A stretch of 28,096 nt of DNA from a virus. The first letter of the stretch is position 1. Every line of letters starts with the position of its first letter. The stretch lies in the IMG/VR virus record IMGVR_UViG_3300030060_004231, positions 1-28,096 of that record; one strand, 5' to 3'. The notes under the pieces were generated by a model. The model worked only from the letters and a program-made list of their open reading frames with translations, was not told the DNA's origin and did no database searches. Positions 16,420 to 26,300 of the stretch are shown piece after piece. Position numbers and translations under genes: made by a program.

Positions 16420-17910
16420 ATGAAAATAATAAATAGTTTTACAATAGACAATAGTTCAATGCCAAGTGGAGTTCTTGTTAACAGATCTTACACTGTTGTT
16501 GGTGATGAAGGCGCTAAGTTTGGTTTAATTGTGCAAAATGATTCTGGTCTTTATTATAACTTTCCTGAAAATACAATAGTTAACAGAAGTGCTGGAGTTT
16601 TTGAGCCAGCTCCTAGTTTTTCAGCAACACCAGCGTCGTTAGTTGATAGACAAATAGATTCAACAGGCTTGTATTCTGGTGTTATTAAATTTCCGTCAAT
16701 ATCTGATGATGATTATTACGTTATAACAGTTTTTACGCACGAAGACACTGAGTTTTCTTTAGAAAATTACAATAATAAAAATGTTATTGTTTTTGACAAA
16801 ATATATAAATATCTTGACACTACTGTAACTTTTTCACTATTACATAGTAACGCTGCTGTTGTAGAACCAAGTAATTATACAGTAACTGGCGTAAGCACGC
16901 AGGTAAACGATAGTGTGTATAGCACAAAATTTTCGCTTGACTGGGACGTAACGTTAAGTTCAAGTTTTTGTACAGCGCTAAGACAACCTTTACCATCTGA
17001 CTTTGAAACTAGTTTAACAAAAACAACTGTTACCGCTGGTTCTTCATCTACAGAGCTTGAATTAAATAGTGTAAAAGGACTTTCTGTTGGTATGAAAGCT
17101 GCTGCAACAGGTATCGCAACTGGTACTACAATAACAAAAGTTATAAAAGGTTATAAAAACTCAAATAAATCTTCAGCGTTAAACACTGTGTATGATGTAC
17201 CAATAAAAATTAACGACGAAGGTGATAGCATTGATTTAAGTGAAGCAGGTACTGTAATATTGAGCGCTGCCTCTACTTTTGTTGTAGATAGAAACGTAGT
17301 GTTTACAAGTTCTGGAAGTCAAGGTTCTGAAATTGCTAATGAAACAGTTTTTAATGCTACAAATTTAAAAGTAAAATTAGACGACGTTGTAACCACAACT
17401 ACATCTGCAGTTCCAGACGCTGTAATACACTGTACAAGTGCAAACGGTATAAAGCAGCAAGCTCAATACACTGTAAACGGTGCTACAAGTAGTTTAAACA
17501 CAGTTGTTGTTGACGAGGCTGTTACAGATCTTGCTGTTGGCCAAAGATTACAAGCTATATCATCTGGAACGCTTGTTGGTATACCAGAAGTTATAGCAGT
17601 CAACACAACAACAAAAACTATAACGCTTTCTACCAAGCAGACATTAGCTGACGGTATAACACTTACTTTTTCAAATAGCATTGTAAAAGGCATAGGTATA
17701 AAAAACGCTACAACAGATCCTTATGTTGTGAGTATAAGTACAAATGATGTTACTGTAAACGCTAATCAAGACATTGAAAGTGGTGCTACTGTTACTTTTG
17801 TAGGTAGTAGTAGATCTTTAAAAATAACGGGTGATATTGAAGTTTTAAAATTTGGAAAAGATAATATAACCTTAACATTAAACTTAGACAACTTTTTAAA
17901 AGTAGGATAA
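16420..17910 (+). CDS. Beta-rich virion structural protein with repeated beta modules (496 aa)
   Basis: Probable structural protein of the tail or head surface. Exact role not recognised. Residues 1-130 form an N-terminal beta domain (SGVLVNRSYTVVGDEGAKFG, and later DDDYYVITVFTHEDTEFS) similar to N-terminal parts of appendage proteins in marine phages. Two related modules follow. In residues about 203-300 the core is SVGMKAAATGIATGTTITKV, and in residues about 351-418 it is AVGQRLQAISSGTLVGIPEV followed by TKTITLSTKQ. The same pattern occurs inside the adaptor at 8104. The composition is Thr/Ser/Val-rich with only two Cys residues and no coiled coil. The gene follows the 448-aa gene by 2 bases and is followed by the next ATG after 1 base (TAACATG), indicating translational coupling along an appendage operon. 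Confidence 0.62.
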   Translation: MKIINSFTIDNSSMPSGVLVNRSYTVVGDEGAKFGLIVQNDSGLYYNFPENTIVNRSAGVFEPAPSFSATPASLVDRQIDSTGLYSGVIKFPSISDDDYYVITVFTHEDTEFSLENYNNKNVIVFDKIYKYLDTTVTFSLLHSNAAVVEPSNYTVTGVSTQVNDSVYSTKFSLDWDVTLSSSFCTALRQPLPSDFETSLTKTTVTAGSSSTELELNSVKGLSVGMKAAATGIATGTTITKVIKGYKNSNKSSALNTVYDVPIKINDEGDSIDLSEAGTVILSAASTFVVDRNVVFTSSGSQGSEIANETVFNATNLKVKLDDVVTTTTSAVPDAVIHCTSANGIKQQAQYTVNGATSSLNTVVVDEAVTDLAVGQRLQAISSGTLVGIPEVIAVNTTTKTITLSTKQTLADGITLTFSNSIVKGIGIKNATTDPYVVSISTNDVTVNANQDIESGATVTFVGSSRSLKITGDIEVLKFGKDNITLTLNLDNFLKVG

Positions 17911-17911
17911 C

Positions 17912-18292
17912 ATGGAAATAACATTAAAATTTGGCGAACCACTAAACATGTCTCTTCAAGTAGGCGATACAATATGGTATACTACACCTTCTACTGTTGG
18001 TGGTTATGATACTGCTACTAAAGACTCTTTAATTAAACTTGGCAACGTAGAGTTTATAAGTAATCAGTACCAAGCTTACGAAATAAAAGTTAGTCAACCT
18101 CACGACCCAAACGATCCTAATGTAGTAGCGCCTGTATTAACTAATCAAAGTTTTGTTATGTTTTCAAAAAACAATAAAGTTAATTTAGGTAAAGTAAAAG
18201 GTTATTATGCTGAGGTAAATTTAAAAAATAATTCTACTAAAAAAGCAGAACTATTTGCTGTTAGTTCTGAAATATCCGAAAGTAGTAAATAA
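17912..18292 (+). CDS. Small virion-associated protein of unknown role (126 aa)
   Basis: Small beta-rich protein. It opens with MEITLKFGEPLNMSLQVGDT and a Tyr/Trp-containing strand (IWYTTPSTVGGYD). The middle carries LIKLGNVEFI and the end is KGYYAEVNLKNNSTKKAELF, a pattern I recall from small structural proteins next to fibre genes in marine phages, where the function is not known. A single globular barrel-like domain is plausible. The ATG lies 1 base after the preceding stop, so it is probably translated by re-initiation and made in proportion to the 496-aa protein. It might be an accessory subunit or chaperone of that protein. No signal peptide, membrane segment or catalytic motif is visible. 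Confidence 0.6.
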   Translation: MEITLKFGEPLNMSLQVGDTIWYTTPSTVGGYDTATKDSLIKLGNVEFISNQYQAYEIKVSQPHDPNDPNVVAPVLTNQSFVMFSKNNKVNLGKVKGYYAEVNLKNNSTKKAELFAVSSEISESSK

Positions 18293-18333
18293 CGTATAAA
18301 AACTGTAATTATAAATAAATAAACAATAAAAAC

Positions 18334-19035
18334 ATGGCAGTAGGTTTGAAAAAAAATATAAATAAAGAAGAAAAAAGTTCTCCAGCTAAATTTTTAGGTG
18401 ATTTGTTTGGTGGTAGAAGCTTAAAAGCTAAATTAAAAAAAGCTGAAACTGAATATAGAAAACAAATGCAAGAGTACTCAGACTTTGCGTTTAAAAATCC
18501 TTATGAAGAAAATGTATACGCTGGTATGGAAAATACTTTTGAGGACTTAACAGTTAATCAACAACAAGCAGAGTTTCAAAGACAACAAGCGCAGCAAAGC
18601 CAAGCTAATATACTACAGTCTTTAACTGCTGGTGGGCAATTTAACGCTGGAAATATACAAGCACTAGCTAACCAAGGTGCTAAAGCAGCTCAACAAGCAT
18701 CTGCTTCTATAGGGCAACAAGAAGCTGCTAATAGAGCATCTCAAGCGAGAGAAGCTTCAAGATTACAAACTTTAGAACGTCAAGGTAGAGAGGCTGGTCA
18801 GAGAGGTGCTGCTATGGTTCAAGGTATGGAGTTTGATAGACAAGCTACAATGCTTGGCATGTCAATGGAAATGGTTGGTAACGCACAAGACGCTATTGCA
18901 GCAAACAAAGCTATGTGGGGTAACATAATTGGTAGTGTAGTTGGTGCTGCTGCTGGTGGATTCACAAGCGGTGGTATGAGTAACTTAGGCGTAGGTAAAT
19001 CATTTTTTGGTAAAGAACTACCTAGTTCAGGATAA
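18334..19035 (+). CDS. Probable ejection / internal virion protein, Gln-Ala rich (233 aa)
   Basis: Likely the small member of a set of internal virion proteins that leave the head with the DNA and help it cross the cell envelope (compare T7 gp14 and P22 gp7). It has a basic N-terminus, a conserved-looking core NPYEENVYAGMENTFEDLTV (residues 54-73) and a Gln/Ala-rich helical tract (about residues 74-180). It ends in a Gly/Ala hydrophobic segment (MWGNIIGSVVGAAAGGFTSG, about residues 197-216) that could insert in a membrane. Position before two larger virion proteins supports the role. The leader (41 bases) is A-rich with no Shine-Dalgarno. The assignment rests on composition, architecture and order, not on a catalytic motif. 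Confidence 0.65.
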   Translation: MAVGLKKNINKEEKSSPAKFLGDLFGGRSLKAKLKKAETEYRKQMQEYSDFAFKNPYEENVYAGMENTFEDLTVNQQQAEFQRQQAQQSQANILQSLTAGGQFNAGNIQALANQGAKAAQQASASIGQQEAANRASQAREASRLQTLERQGREAGQRGAAMVQGMEFDRQATMLGMSMEMVGNAQDAIAANKAMWGNIIGSVVGAAAGGFTSGGMSNLGVGKSFFGKELPSSG

Positions 19036-19053
19036 ACATAAAAAAAATAAACT

Positions 19054-20379
19054 ATGGGAGCAGATCAAAATTTAATAAGAGCAGCAGGTCGTTTAAAAGA
19101 GCAAGCTTGGGACTATAGCGGTATACTAAAAGCTATTCAAGCAATAGGTGTTTATACAACTCAAAAAAGAGCTATTGCAAACGAAATAAGTTCTTATGGT
19201 AGCAAGCTTACAAATATAAAAGCTGTGCCAGACGAGATTTTTCAAGGTCAATACGGTGATAAAAATATGGATTTTATGGCCTCAGCAAAGCAAGAATGGA
19301 GTAATGCAACTAATATAATAAAAGACCCGTTTAATCTACCTAGTTCTAAAAAGTATAAAGACGCTGTAAGAACAATTAACACTATAAAATCAGTTCTTGA
19401 AAACAACAAGGCTGGTTTAGTTAAATGGGAAGAAATACAGAGAGGCGTAGATGATAAATATGCTAAAATGTCAAAAGGCGCAAGTTTTGAAGTTGAAAAT
19501 AGAATACTTGATATTGTTAATAATTCAGTTGACGCAAATATAAATGATAATTTAGTTTTTACAAACGAAGGTTTGATGTATTTTGATAATAATACTCAAG
19601 AGTTAATTAGCATGGCTGATTTAACTAATGGTTATAAAGAAAATTATATAGACGATGCGCTAAGTAAAAGAATAAAAGGTATTGTAGAAAAATATACTAA
19701 GAAAACCAGCGAAGATGATGAGTTTCAAGAATCAGATTTTTCTGCTGAAATGTTAGGTTTATTTAACGAGTTAAAAACAAATAAAAACTCAGGTTTTGAT
19801 AGATTAAGAAGTTTAGCTTATGACTATCAGTTTCCTTTAATAAGTGGAGTGCCTGCTAGTTATGTTCAAGATAACAGTGAAGACCTATTAAAAGTAACAA
19901 ATGACGAGTGGATAGCTGCTAATCCTGATTACACAAATGACGAACTTGAAACTATGAAAGAACAAACGTTAGCTAGTCTTTATGGGCCAAACAACGTGAA
20001 AGATTTAGAAGTTAACATGCTAAAGTGGTTTGTTGAATCTACAAAAGCTAAATTTGTCGCTGCAAAGCCAAAAACAACTGGTAGTAATGCAAATAGCGTT
20101 TTGCTACCTATTTCACGTAGACTTACAATTGAAGACGAGCCAGGTCTTGTTAATAAAATGAAAGGTAATGAAAGTGAATCTAGAACATTTAATATTCAAG
20201 ATATTACTTTTGATTACAAAGATGGTAAATGGAGAAGTAATTATTATAAAAATTTAGGAATGACGCCTGTAGAAGGTAATGACGCAGACGCTAAAGATGG
20301 TAGTGGTAGAGCCTTGTACAATCAATTAGGCCAACGTAAAGCTTTTGAATTTTTATTATTACCAACTTATAACAAATAA
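19054..20379 (+). CDS. Putative internal virion protein (441 aa)
   Basis: Not recognised in detail. The sequence is largely helical and charged, with no signal peptide and no clear membrane segment. It begins MGADQNLIRAAGRLKEQAWD; residues 30-140 are helix-rich, residues 140-250 contain Asp/Asn-rich turns, and the C-terminal third is more beta-like (ESRTFNIQDITFDYKDGKWR). No lytic transglycosylase, amidase or protease motif was found. It sits between the Gln/Ala-rich protein and the giant polyvalent protein, 18 and 8 bases from its neighbours. It therefore occupies the middle place of a three-gene ejection module, like T7 gp15 or P22 gp20. By length it is smaller than T7 gp15. The role is inferred only from gene order. 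Confidence 0.58.
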   Translation: MGADQNLIRAAGRLKEQAWDYSGILKAIQAIGVYTTQKRAIANEISSYGSKLTNIKAVPDEIFQGQYGDKNMDFMASAKQEWSNATNIIKDPFNLPSSKKYKDAVRTINTIKSVLENNKAGLVKWEEIQRGVDDKYAKMSKGASFEVENRILDIVNNSVDANINDNLVFTNEGLMYFDNNTQELISMADLTNGYKENYIDDALSKRIKGIVEKYTKKTSEDDEFQESDFSAEMLGLFNELKTNKNSGFDRLRSLAYDYQFPLISGVPASYVQDNSEDLLKVTNDEWIAANPDYTNDELETMKEQTLASLYGPNNVKDLEVNMLKWFVESTKAKFVAAKPKTTGSNANSVLLPISRRLTIEDEPGLVNKMKGNESESRTFNIQDITFDYKDGKWRSNYYKNLGMTPVEGNDADAKDGSGRALYNQLGQRKAFEFLLLPTYNK

Positions 20380-20387
20380 AATTTAAT

Positions 20388-23300
20388 ATGCCTCAATACA
20401 AAATTGGTGAAAACGTATTTGATGAAAAAACTATAATTATTGGTGCTCAAGAAGAAAGCTTGAGTGTTGATGAGTATGTTAAAAAATATGACATTGAAGT
20501 TGATGGTGTTCCAACTTTAGAGTCACAAATAACACGTAGTCCAAAAACACCTAAAGAGGCTACTCAAAGTGCTTTTGTTATTAAAAACAGTATAGATAAA
20601 GATAATCCTGCCGTAAAAAAAGTTTTAGCTGAAAAATATTTTGATTTAGAAAATATGGAAAGGCCACGCAGCGAAACAAAGAGAGAGGGAAAGCCTTTTC
20701 CTATACCTGGTATTAGTGCAATTCCATATTTTAAAAGTCTTGAATATGATTTTAAAAATGATTACGAAACTGATTTAAAAAATCATTTTGCTACTAAAGT
20801 TCCTTTTGCTGGGCCAGACAAATACGAAGCTTATAATAGATATAGAGAAACTGGAGAGTTTGACTTAAGTTTAGTTAGTAGTGCAGAAATTATAGCCGCT
20901 GTAAAAGAAGAGCAAAAGAGGCAAATGCAATTGTATATTGCTGATATTGACAATGAAGCTATAAGAAAAGTAGCTGCTGCAAATCTTATGGACGGTGTGT
21001 TTGACGATATGGACGCTACAGCTGTTAATCCTAAAACAGGTAATTTATGGGTTGATGAGTATACTACAGCTTTAACAGAAGATAGAGAAACTTTATATCC
21101 AGAAGATTTTGGTGTTTTTGATTTTGATGAAAAAAAGAAAAAAGCTTTAGTTAGTGGTACTTTAAATCAGGTTGCTCCGCTTAGTGGAATTTATGGAGAT
21201 GCTTTTTTTAATGTTGCTTCAGGCGCAAAAGAAAGACGTGCTGCTCAAACACAAATATATAAAAATCAGGGAAAAGCTAATATTGTTTTAAAAAATTATC
21301 TTGATTTTAAAATAAACGAAATACTTACGCTTAAAGCAAATTACCAAGAAGCAACTAATGATTTTAACAATGTTGTAACTACTGAATATATACCTGAAGT
21401 AGAAAAATTAGTTGGTGAAATTTCAGACTTAAATTTAAAACCAACATCTTCAGAGCAAGATAAATCAAGAGGCTTAGCTTTGTATACTCAATATGAATCT
21501 GTATTAAACGAGTATAGAACTGCTTTAAATAATCAAAAACTAGCCGCAGCTTCAATAAATTTAACTTCAGAAAATTTCTTAGAAACAACTGCTAAGTTAG
21601 ATGACACTCAGTTTGTTGCTCAAGCTTTTATGTTAGATTACTCAATGGATGGTGGTATGTCACTTTCTATGGAAAAAGGTTTAGTTGATATGATTGGTCT
21701 TGGTGTTAAAGCTCTTGATTATTTAGAAGAAATACCAGAATTCTTGATTAACTATACAACTAACTTTGCTAGACTTAAAGAAGATATAGACATAGAGTTT
21801 TTTGGAAATATACATAAAAACAAAGTTATAAGTTATCAAGAAAGTCTACAGCAGTATACAGAAGCTGCAAGGCCTTTAAATATAAGATGGCAAGACGTAA
21901 AGTTTTCTGGACCAGGCGCTAATTTTGGTGAAGCTGCAAATCAACTATTTGCTAATAATGTATTTAGTATTGGTTCTGCTCTTACTTATGGTGGTGTTAT
22001 AAAGCTTGGTGGTAAAGCTGTTGTAGCGCCAGCAACAACATATCTTACTAGATTATTTTTTGGATTAGAAGGTGGTGCTAAACTTGCTGAGATGGAAATT
22101 GGTCAAAAAAATGCACAAAGCGCTATAGACTTTTACATGGGTGAGCTAGCAAATGCAACTACAGAAGATCAAAGACTTGCTATTAATAAACAAATAGATT
22201 TAGCTTTAAAACAATTAAACTACACAGAGTTTCAAAAAGCTTTTAGCGCTATTACATATGGTGGTATTGCTGCTTATATGGAAAAGTTTGGTACAATGAG
22301 TTATGTTCAAAAACTAGCTTTATTAAGCAAAAGCGATATAACCGGTATTACTATAGGTAGCGCTTTAAGAGGTGCTGGTGGATTTGGCTACAACACAGGT
22401 ATAGAATATCTTGAAGAAGCATTTACACAAGTTGGTCATAACTTAGTTGATTATGGTGTGCTTGGTGAAAACAAGTCTTTAATAGAGGGTATTGACGCAG
22501 AGTTTAATATGAATGTGTTGTTTTCAACTATGGCAATACAAGGTCCTTCTATCGCTGGTAATGTATACAACGCTGTAAGAAGCGAAATATCAACAGCACA
22601 AGAAATTAAAGAAAATCAAAAAAGATCTGCAGCATTTGCTGAAATAGCAAAACAAATAGAAGTTTTAAGAGGAAAAAGAACTAGAACTGTAGATGGTAGA
22701 ATAGTAGAAGGTGAGAAAACAGATATGGAGCTTTATTTAGAAAGTGAAGCAATGAGATTATTGCGAGAAGCTCAAGTTCAAGACGCTGAACTTTTTGCCG
22801 ATGTCTCTAATATGTCTAACAAAGATATTTTTGCGTTATTTGAAGCTCAAAGAAAAAAACGTGAAAAAAAAGAAAGAGCTATGAGAATAGGATCTGCACA
22901 GTCAGGTCAAAAATATAATAAAACTGCTGCTAATAAAATAAAAGCAATACAACAAGAAATAGACGATATTGATCAAGAAATAAGTGAGTTAAGAAGTAAG
23001 ACAAAAAAAGATCAAAAACAACAAGTCGACAATGTTATTAAGCAGTTAGAGGAAGTTGGTAAACAAACAAAAGCAAAAGCAGAAGATTATTTTTTCTTTG
23101 GTAAGTTTTACGAAAGTGTTTCTATGACTTTAGGATTAGGAGGTAGTGTAATAAAAGCAAAAACCGCTCAAGAAGCATTAGAAATACTAAAAGAAAAAGG
23201 AGCTACAGAAGAGCAATTACTGCAATATGAGTTAGGTTTTAGAAAAAGAGAATTTGGTGGTAGAGAGGCTAATGCAAGTTTTTTTGGAAACGACATTATA

Positions 23301-26300
23301 GCTGTTGAAGAAAACGTAATCAATAATATAGTTTTATCTTCTACTACTTATGAAAAGTCTGCTATGGCTTTTTCAGTGTTTCACGAGCTTATGCACTTAA
23401 ACGACTCAAAGGTAAAGCTTTTTGAAGATATTGAAATGCGCGGTATAAATGACGCTGTAATAACAGATGTAGAAAACTTAATAAAAGAAATACAGTCTTC
23501 TAATCCAGAAGTATATAACAGAATATTAAATAGATTAAATAATTATAAAGCTAAAGGAAGTGACGTTTATTTAAGAGAATTAACGCCTTTATTAGCAGAG
23601 CTTCAAGATGCTGGATTAATAAATGAAGGAAGAAGCTTAAGCGTATCATTAAAGCTTTTACTTAACTCAGCTATTAACAAATATTTTGGTGGTAAACAAC
23701 CGATGTATTTTAAGTTTAATTCTGCTCAAGATATAAATGCTTATGTTGCTAGTTTTAGACAGGGTGTAAGAGATAATAATTTAATAGTTGCTGGTACAAC
23801 TCCTGAGGGTGATCCAATATTTTCTGAAGCTACACAAAGAACACCTGAGAAGTTAATAAGACAAATTAAAAAACTTAGTAAACTTCCTAATTTTAAAGAC
23901 AATCCTCAGTATAGAAAAGATTACGCAGAACTACTAGCTCAATACAACGCCTTAGCTTTGACTGCTATAAAATTTGATGATAGAGTTGGTGATATACCTA
24001 GAAAAAATGTTGTGTCTGCTTTGTCTGTTTACCTACCTGGTCTTATAAAAAGATTTACACCAACTAATCCAAAAACTGGTAAAAAACGTAAGTTTTCTAC
24101 ATTTGTTACTGCAAATATCAAACCTAAAGATGACACTATATACGAACAAGCTAAAATACAAGCTATACGTGACAGTGTTAAGCTTGATGATCCAAACGTA
24201 AAAGATGTTGCCGGTGATATAAACGACACTGCAAACACACAGCAAACGTTTGTACAAAAAATAGATATGTTTGAAGATTTTAGTATTGTATCTACAAAAT
24301 CGAACGACATAAAATCTAAGATAAAAGTAAAAGAAGGTCAAACTTTTAAAGAGGTGATTGATAACAACGCTGGTCAAGTTGGTGAAATTATATTTGATAT
24401 AGCTGCTGACAAAATTATGAAAGGCGGTGCTAACTTATCTTTAGTTACAAAATATCAAGAAGGTATGCCTGTACCTGCTGAAGGCCAAAGTATACAAAGA
24501 GTTTTTAATGCTGGTGAAAACGCTAGCAAGTATATAAAAACTTTACCGCTATTAAACGTTACTAGAAAAACAGCTGATATAAATAAAATAGGTGAAAATA
24601 TAGATGTGCCAAGAGATATTTACGGTAGAGCTATTGGTATAAAAGGTTTAGTAATGGATTATTTTTACGAAGACTATGTAGATCCAAGAGCTACTAGTAC
24701 AGATCGTGCTGTTAAACGAGACGCTGAAACATCGCCAGGTGGTAGAAGTTTAGGTTTATCAACTCAAACACCTGTAAAAATATTAAAGCCAGAGTTTAGA
24801 AACCCTACACCTCAAACTATTGAAAAGTTTAAACAAGACCTAGGTATAACACCTAAAAATCAACCAAACATATACAATAGAGATATTGGTCAATTTTTGA
24901 AAAGCAACGCAAAAGCTTTGTCTATAGGCGTTTCATTATCTGGTGCCCAAAGAAAACTAGAGCAAGCAGGTGCTGCTAAAACAGATATAGCTAAAGTTAC
25001 AACTGCACAGGGTAGAGCGGCGTTTAGCGAGGCGTTTATAGAAGTTGACGGCTTAATGATAAAAAACACTCTTGAGCTAGAACAAAAAGGTATAGACAAA
25101 GTTTTAGAAGCTAGAGGTCAGGGCAAAAGTTTTGATTTAACTACTGACGCTGGAAGAGAAAATTTTTTAGAAGCAATGCCAAAACATTTATTTCCAACTA
25201 TGCCAAAAGAGTTTTGGATAAAAGATGGTATTGACGTATTTACTGCTAGTAATAAAAACTACGGCGTTAGCATGAGTGAGTTTAAAAAAGATGGCACTAG
25301 AAATCCTGATTATGATAAGGCAAAAGCCGAAGCTTATATGAAGTTTAGAGACGACGTTAGAACACTTGCTCAAAACACTGACGACAGCGTGTTTGGTAAA
25401 CCAGTTGAAATTAAAAACGAAAAAGGTAAGGTAATACAAAAAGCAAATTGGGATATTGTTAAAAATTACGGAACAATATTTGGTACTAAAATAAGTTATA
25501 GAACAAAGCTTGCAGATACAAAAAGAATAAATAAATGGAACAAAGACATAGCTTTAATACATAGAGTTATGTGGGAGCGTTTTAACACCGCAATAACAGA
25601 AGACGAAACAGGTGGAGCTGCTATCGCTATAGGAACTTATTTAAAGCTTACTGCAAACGATAAAAAATCATGGCACAGGCTTGGTGCTCAAATAGCTGGT
25701 TACTCTTTAAAAATAACAGGTGATAAAATAGAGTTTGAACACGCTATGCCTGCTACAGCTGCTTATTTATATTTAATGAATAGCATATTAGATGACCGTG
25801 TTGATTTTAAGGCTGGTTACGATCTTGTTATTAAAAACTATAAGCTAATAGTTTTAGACAAAGCTATGGATAAAAAATTAACTAAAGCAAGAACTGCTAG
25901 AGGTTATAGTTTACAAAAGCGTATGCCAGATAATTGGAGTGTTCTTGACAATAACTGGTGGGAAAGATACTTTAACGAAATAGTTTTTAATACAGACGGC
26001 GTTGGTATTGACCCTAACTCAATAGTAGCTTTAGATGGTAAAACAACTTTTGCAAAAATGTTTAATGTTAATGCCAAAGGAGCTAATAAAGCTTTATTTT
26101 CTGAGTCTACGCAGAGACAAAATTTTTCTAACGCTGCTACTCAAGCTAGAGGTTATAATAAAAATACAAAATCAAGAGGCATGAGTACTTTTGATTTTGA
26201 TGAAACGTTGATTATTGATGGTAAAAATTTTATTACAGCCACTAAAGGCAATGATGTTATAAAAATTAGTAGTGGTCAGTGGCCTATACAAGGTCCTAAG

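Noticed and set aside
17904-17914. AGGA before the ATG at 17912 as a Shine-Dalgarno site
   Set aside because: It is the end of the previous coding frame and other genes lack such sites, so it is probably coincidental.
21110-21150. A second FDFDEK sequence in the giant protein resembling HAD motif I or an RNA polymerase DxD motif
   Set aside because: It is followed by a lysine run and no motifs II-IV, so it is most likely chance.
24029-24377. Open frames on the - strand (93 and 114 codons)
   Set aside because: They lie entirely inside the giant + strand gene, overlap each other, have low-complexity hydrophobic translations and no leader or neighbour support.
26190-26210. DFDET considered as the catalytic Asp loop of a crAss-like virion RNA polymerase
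   Set aside because: HAD motifs II, III and IV follow in the right order and spacing, which explains it better; no double-psi beta-barrel signature was seen.
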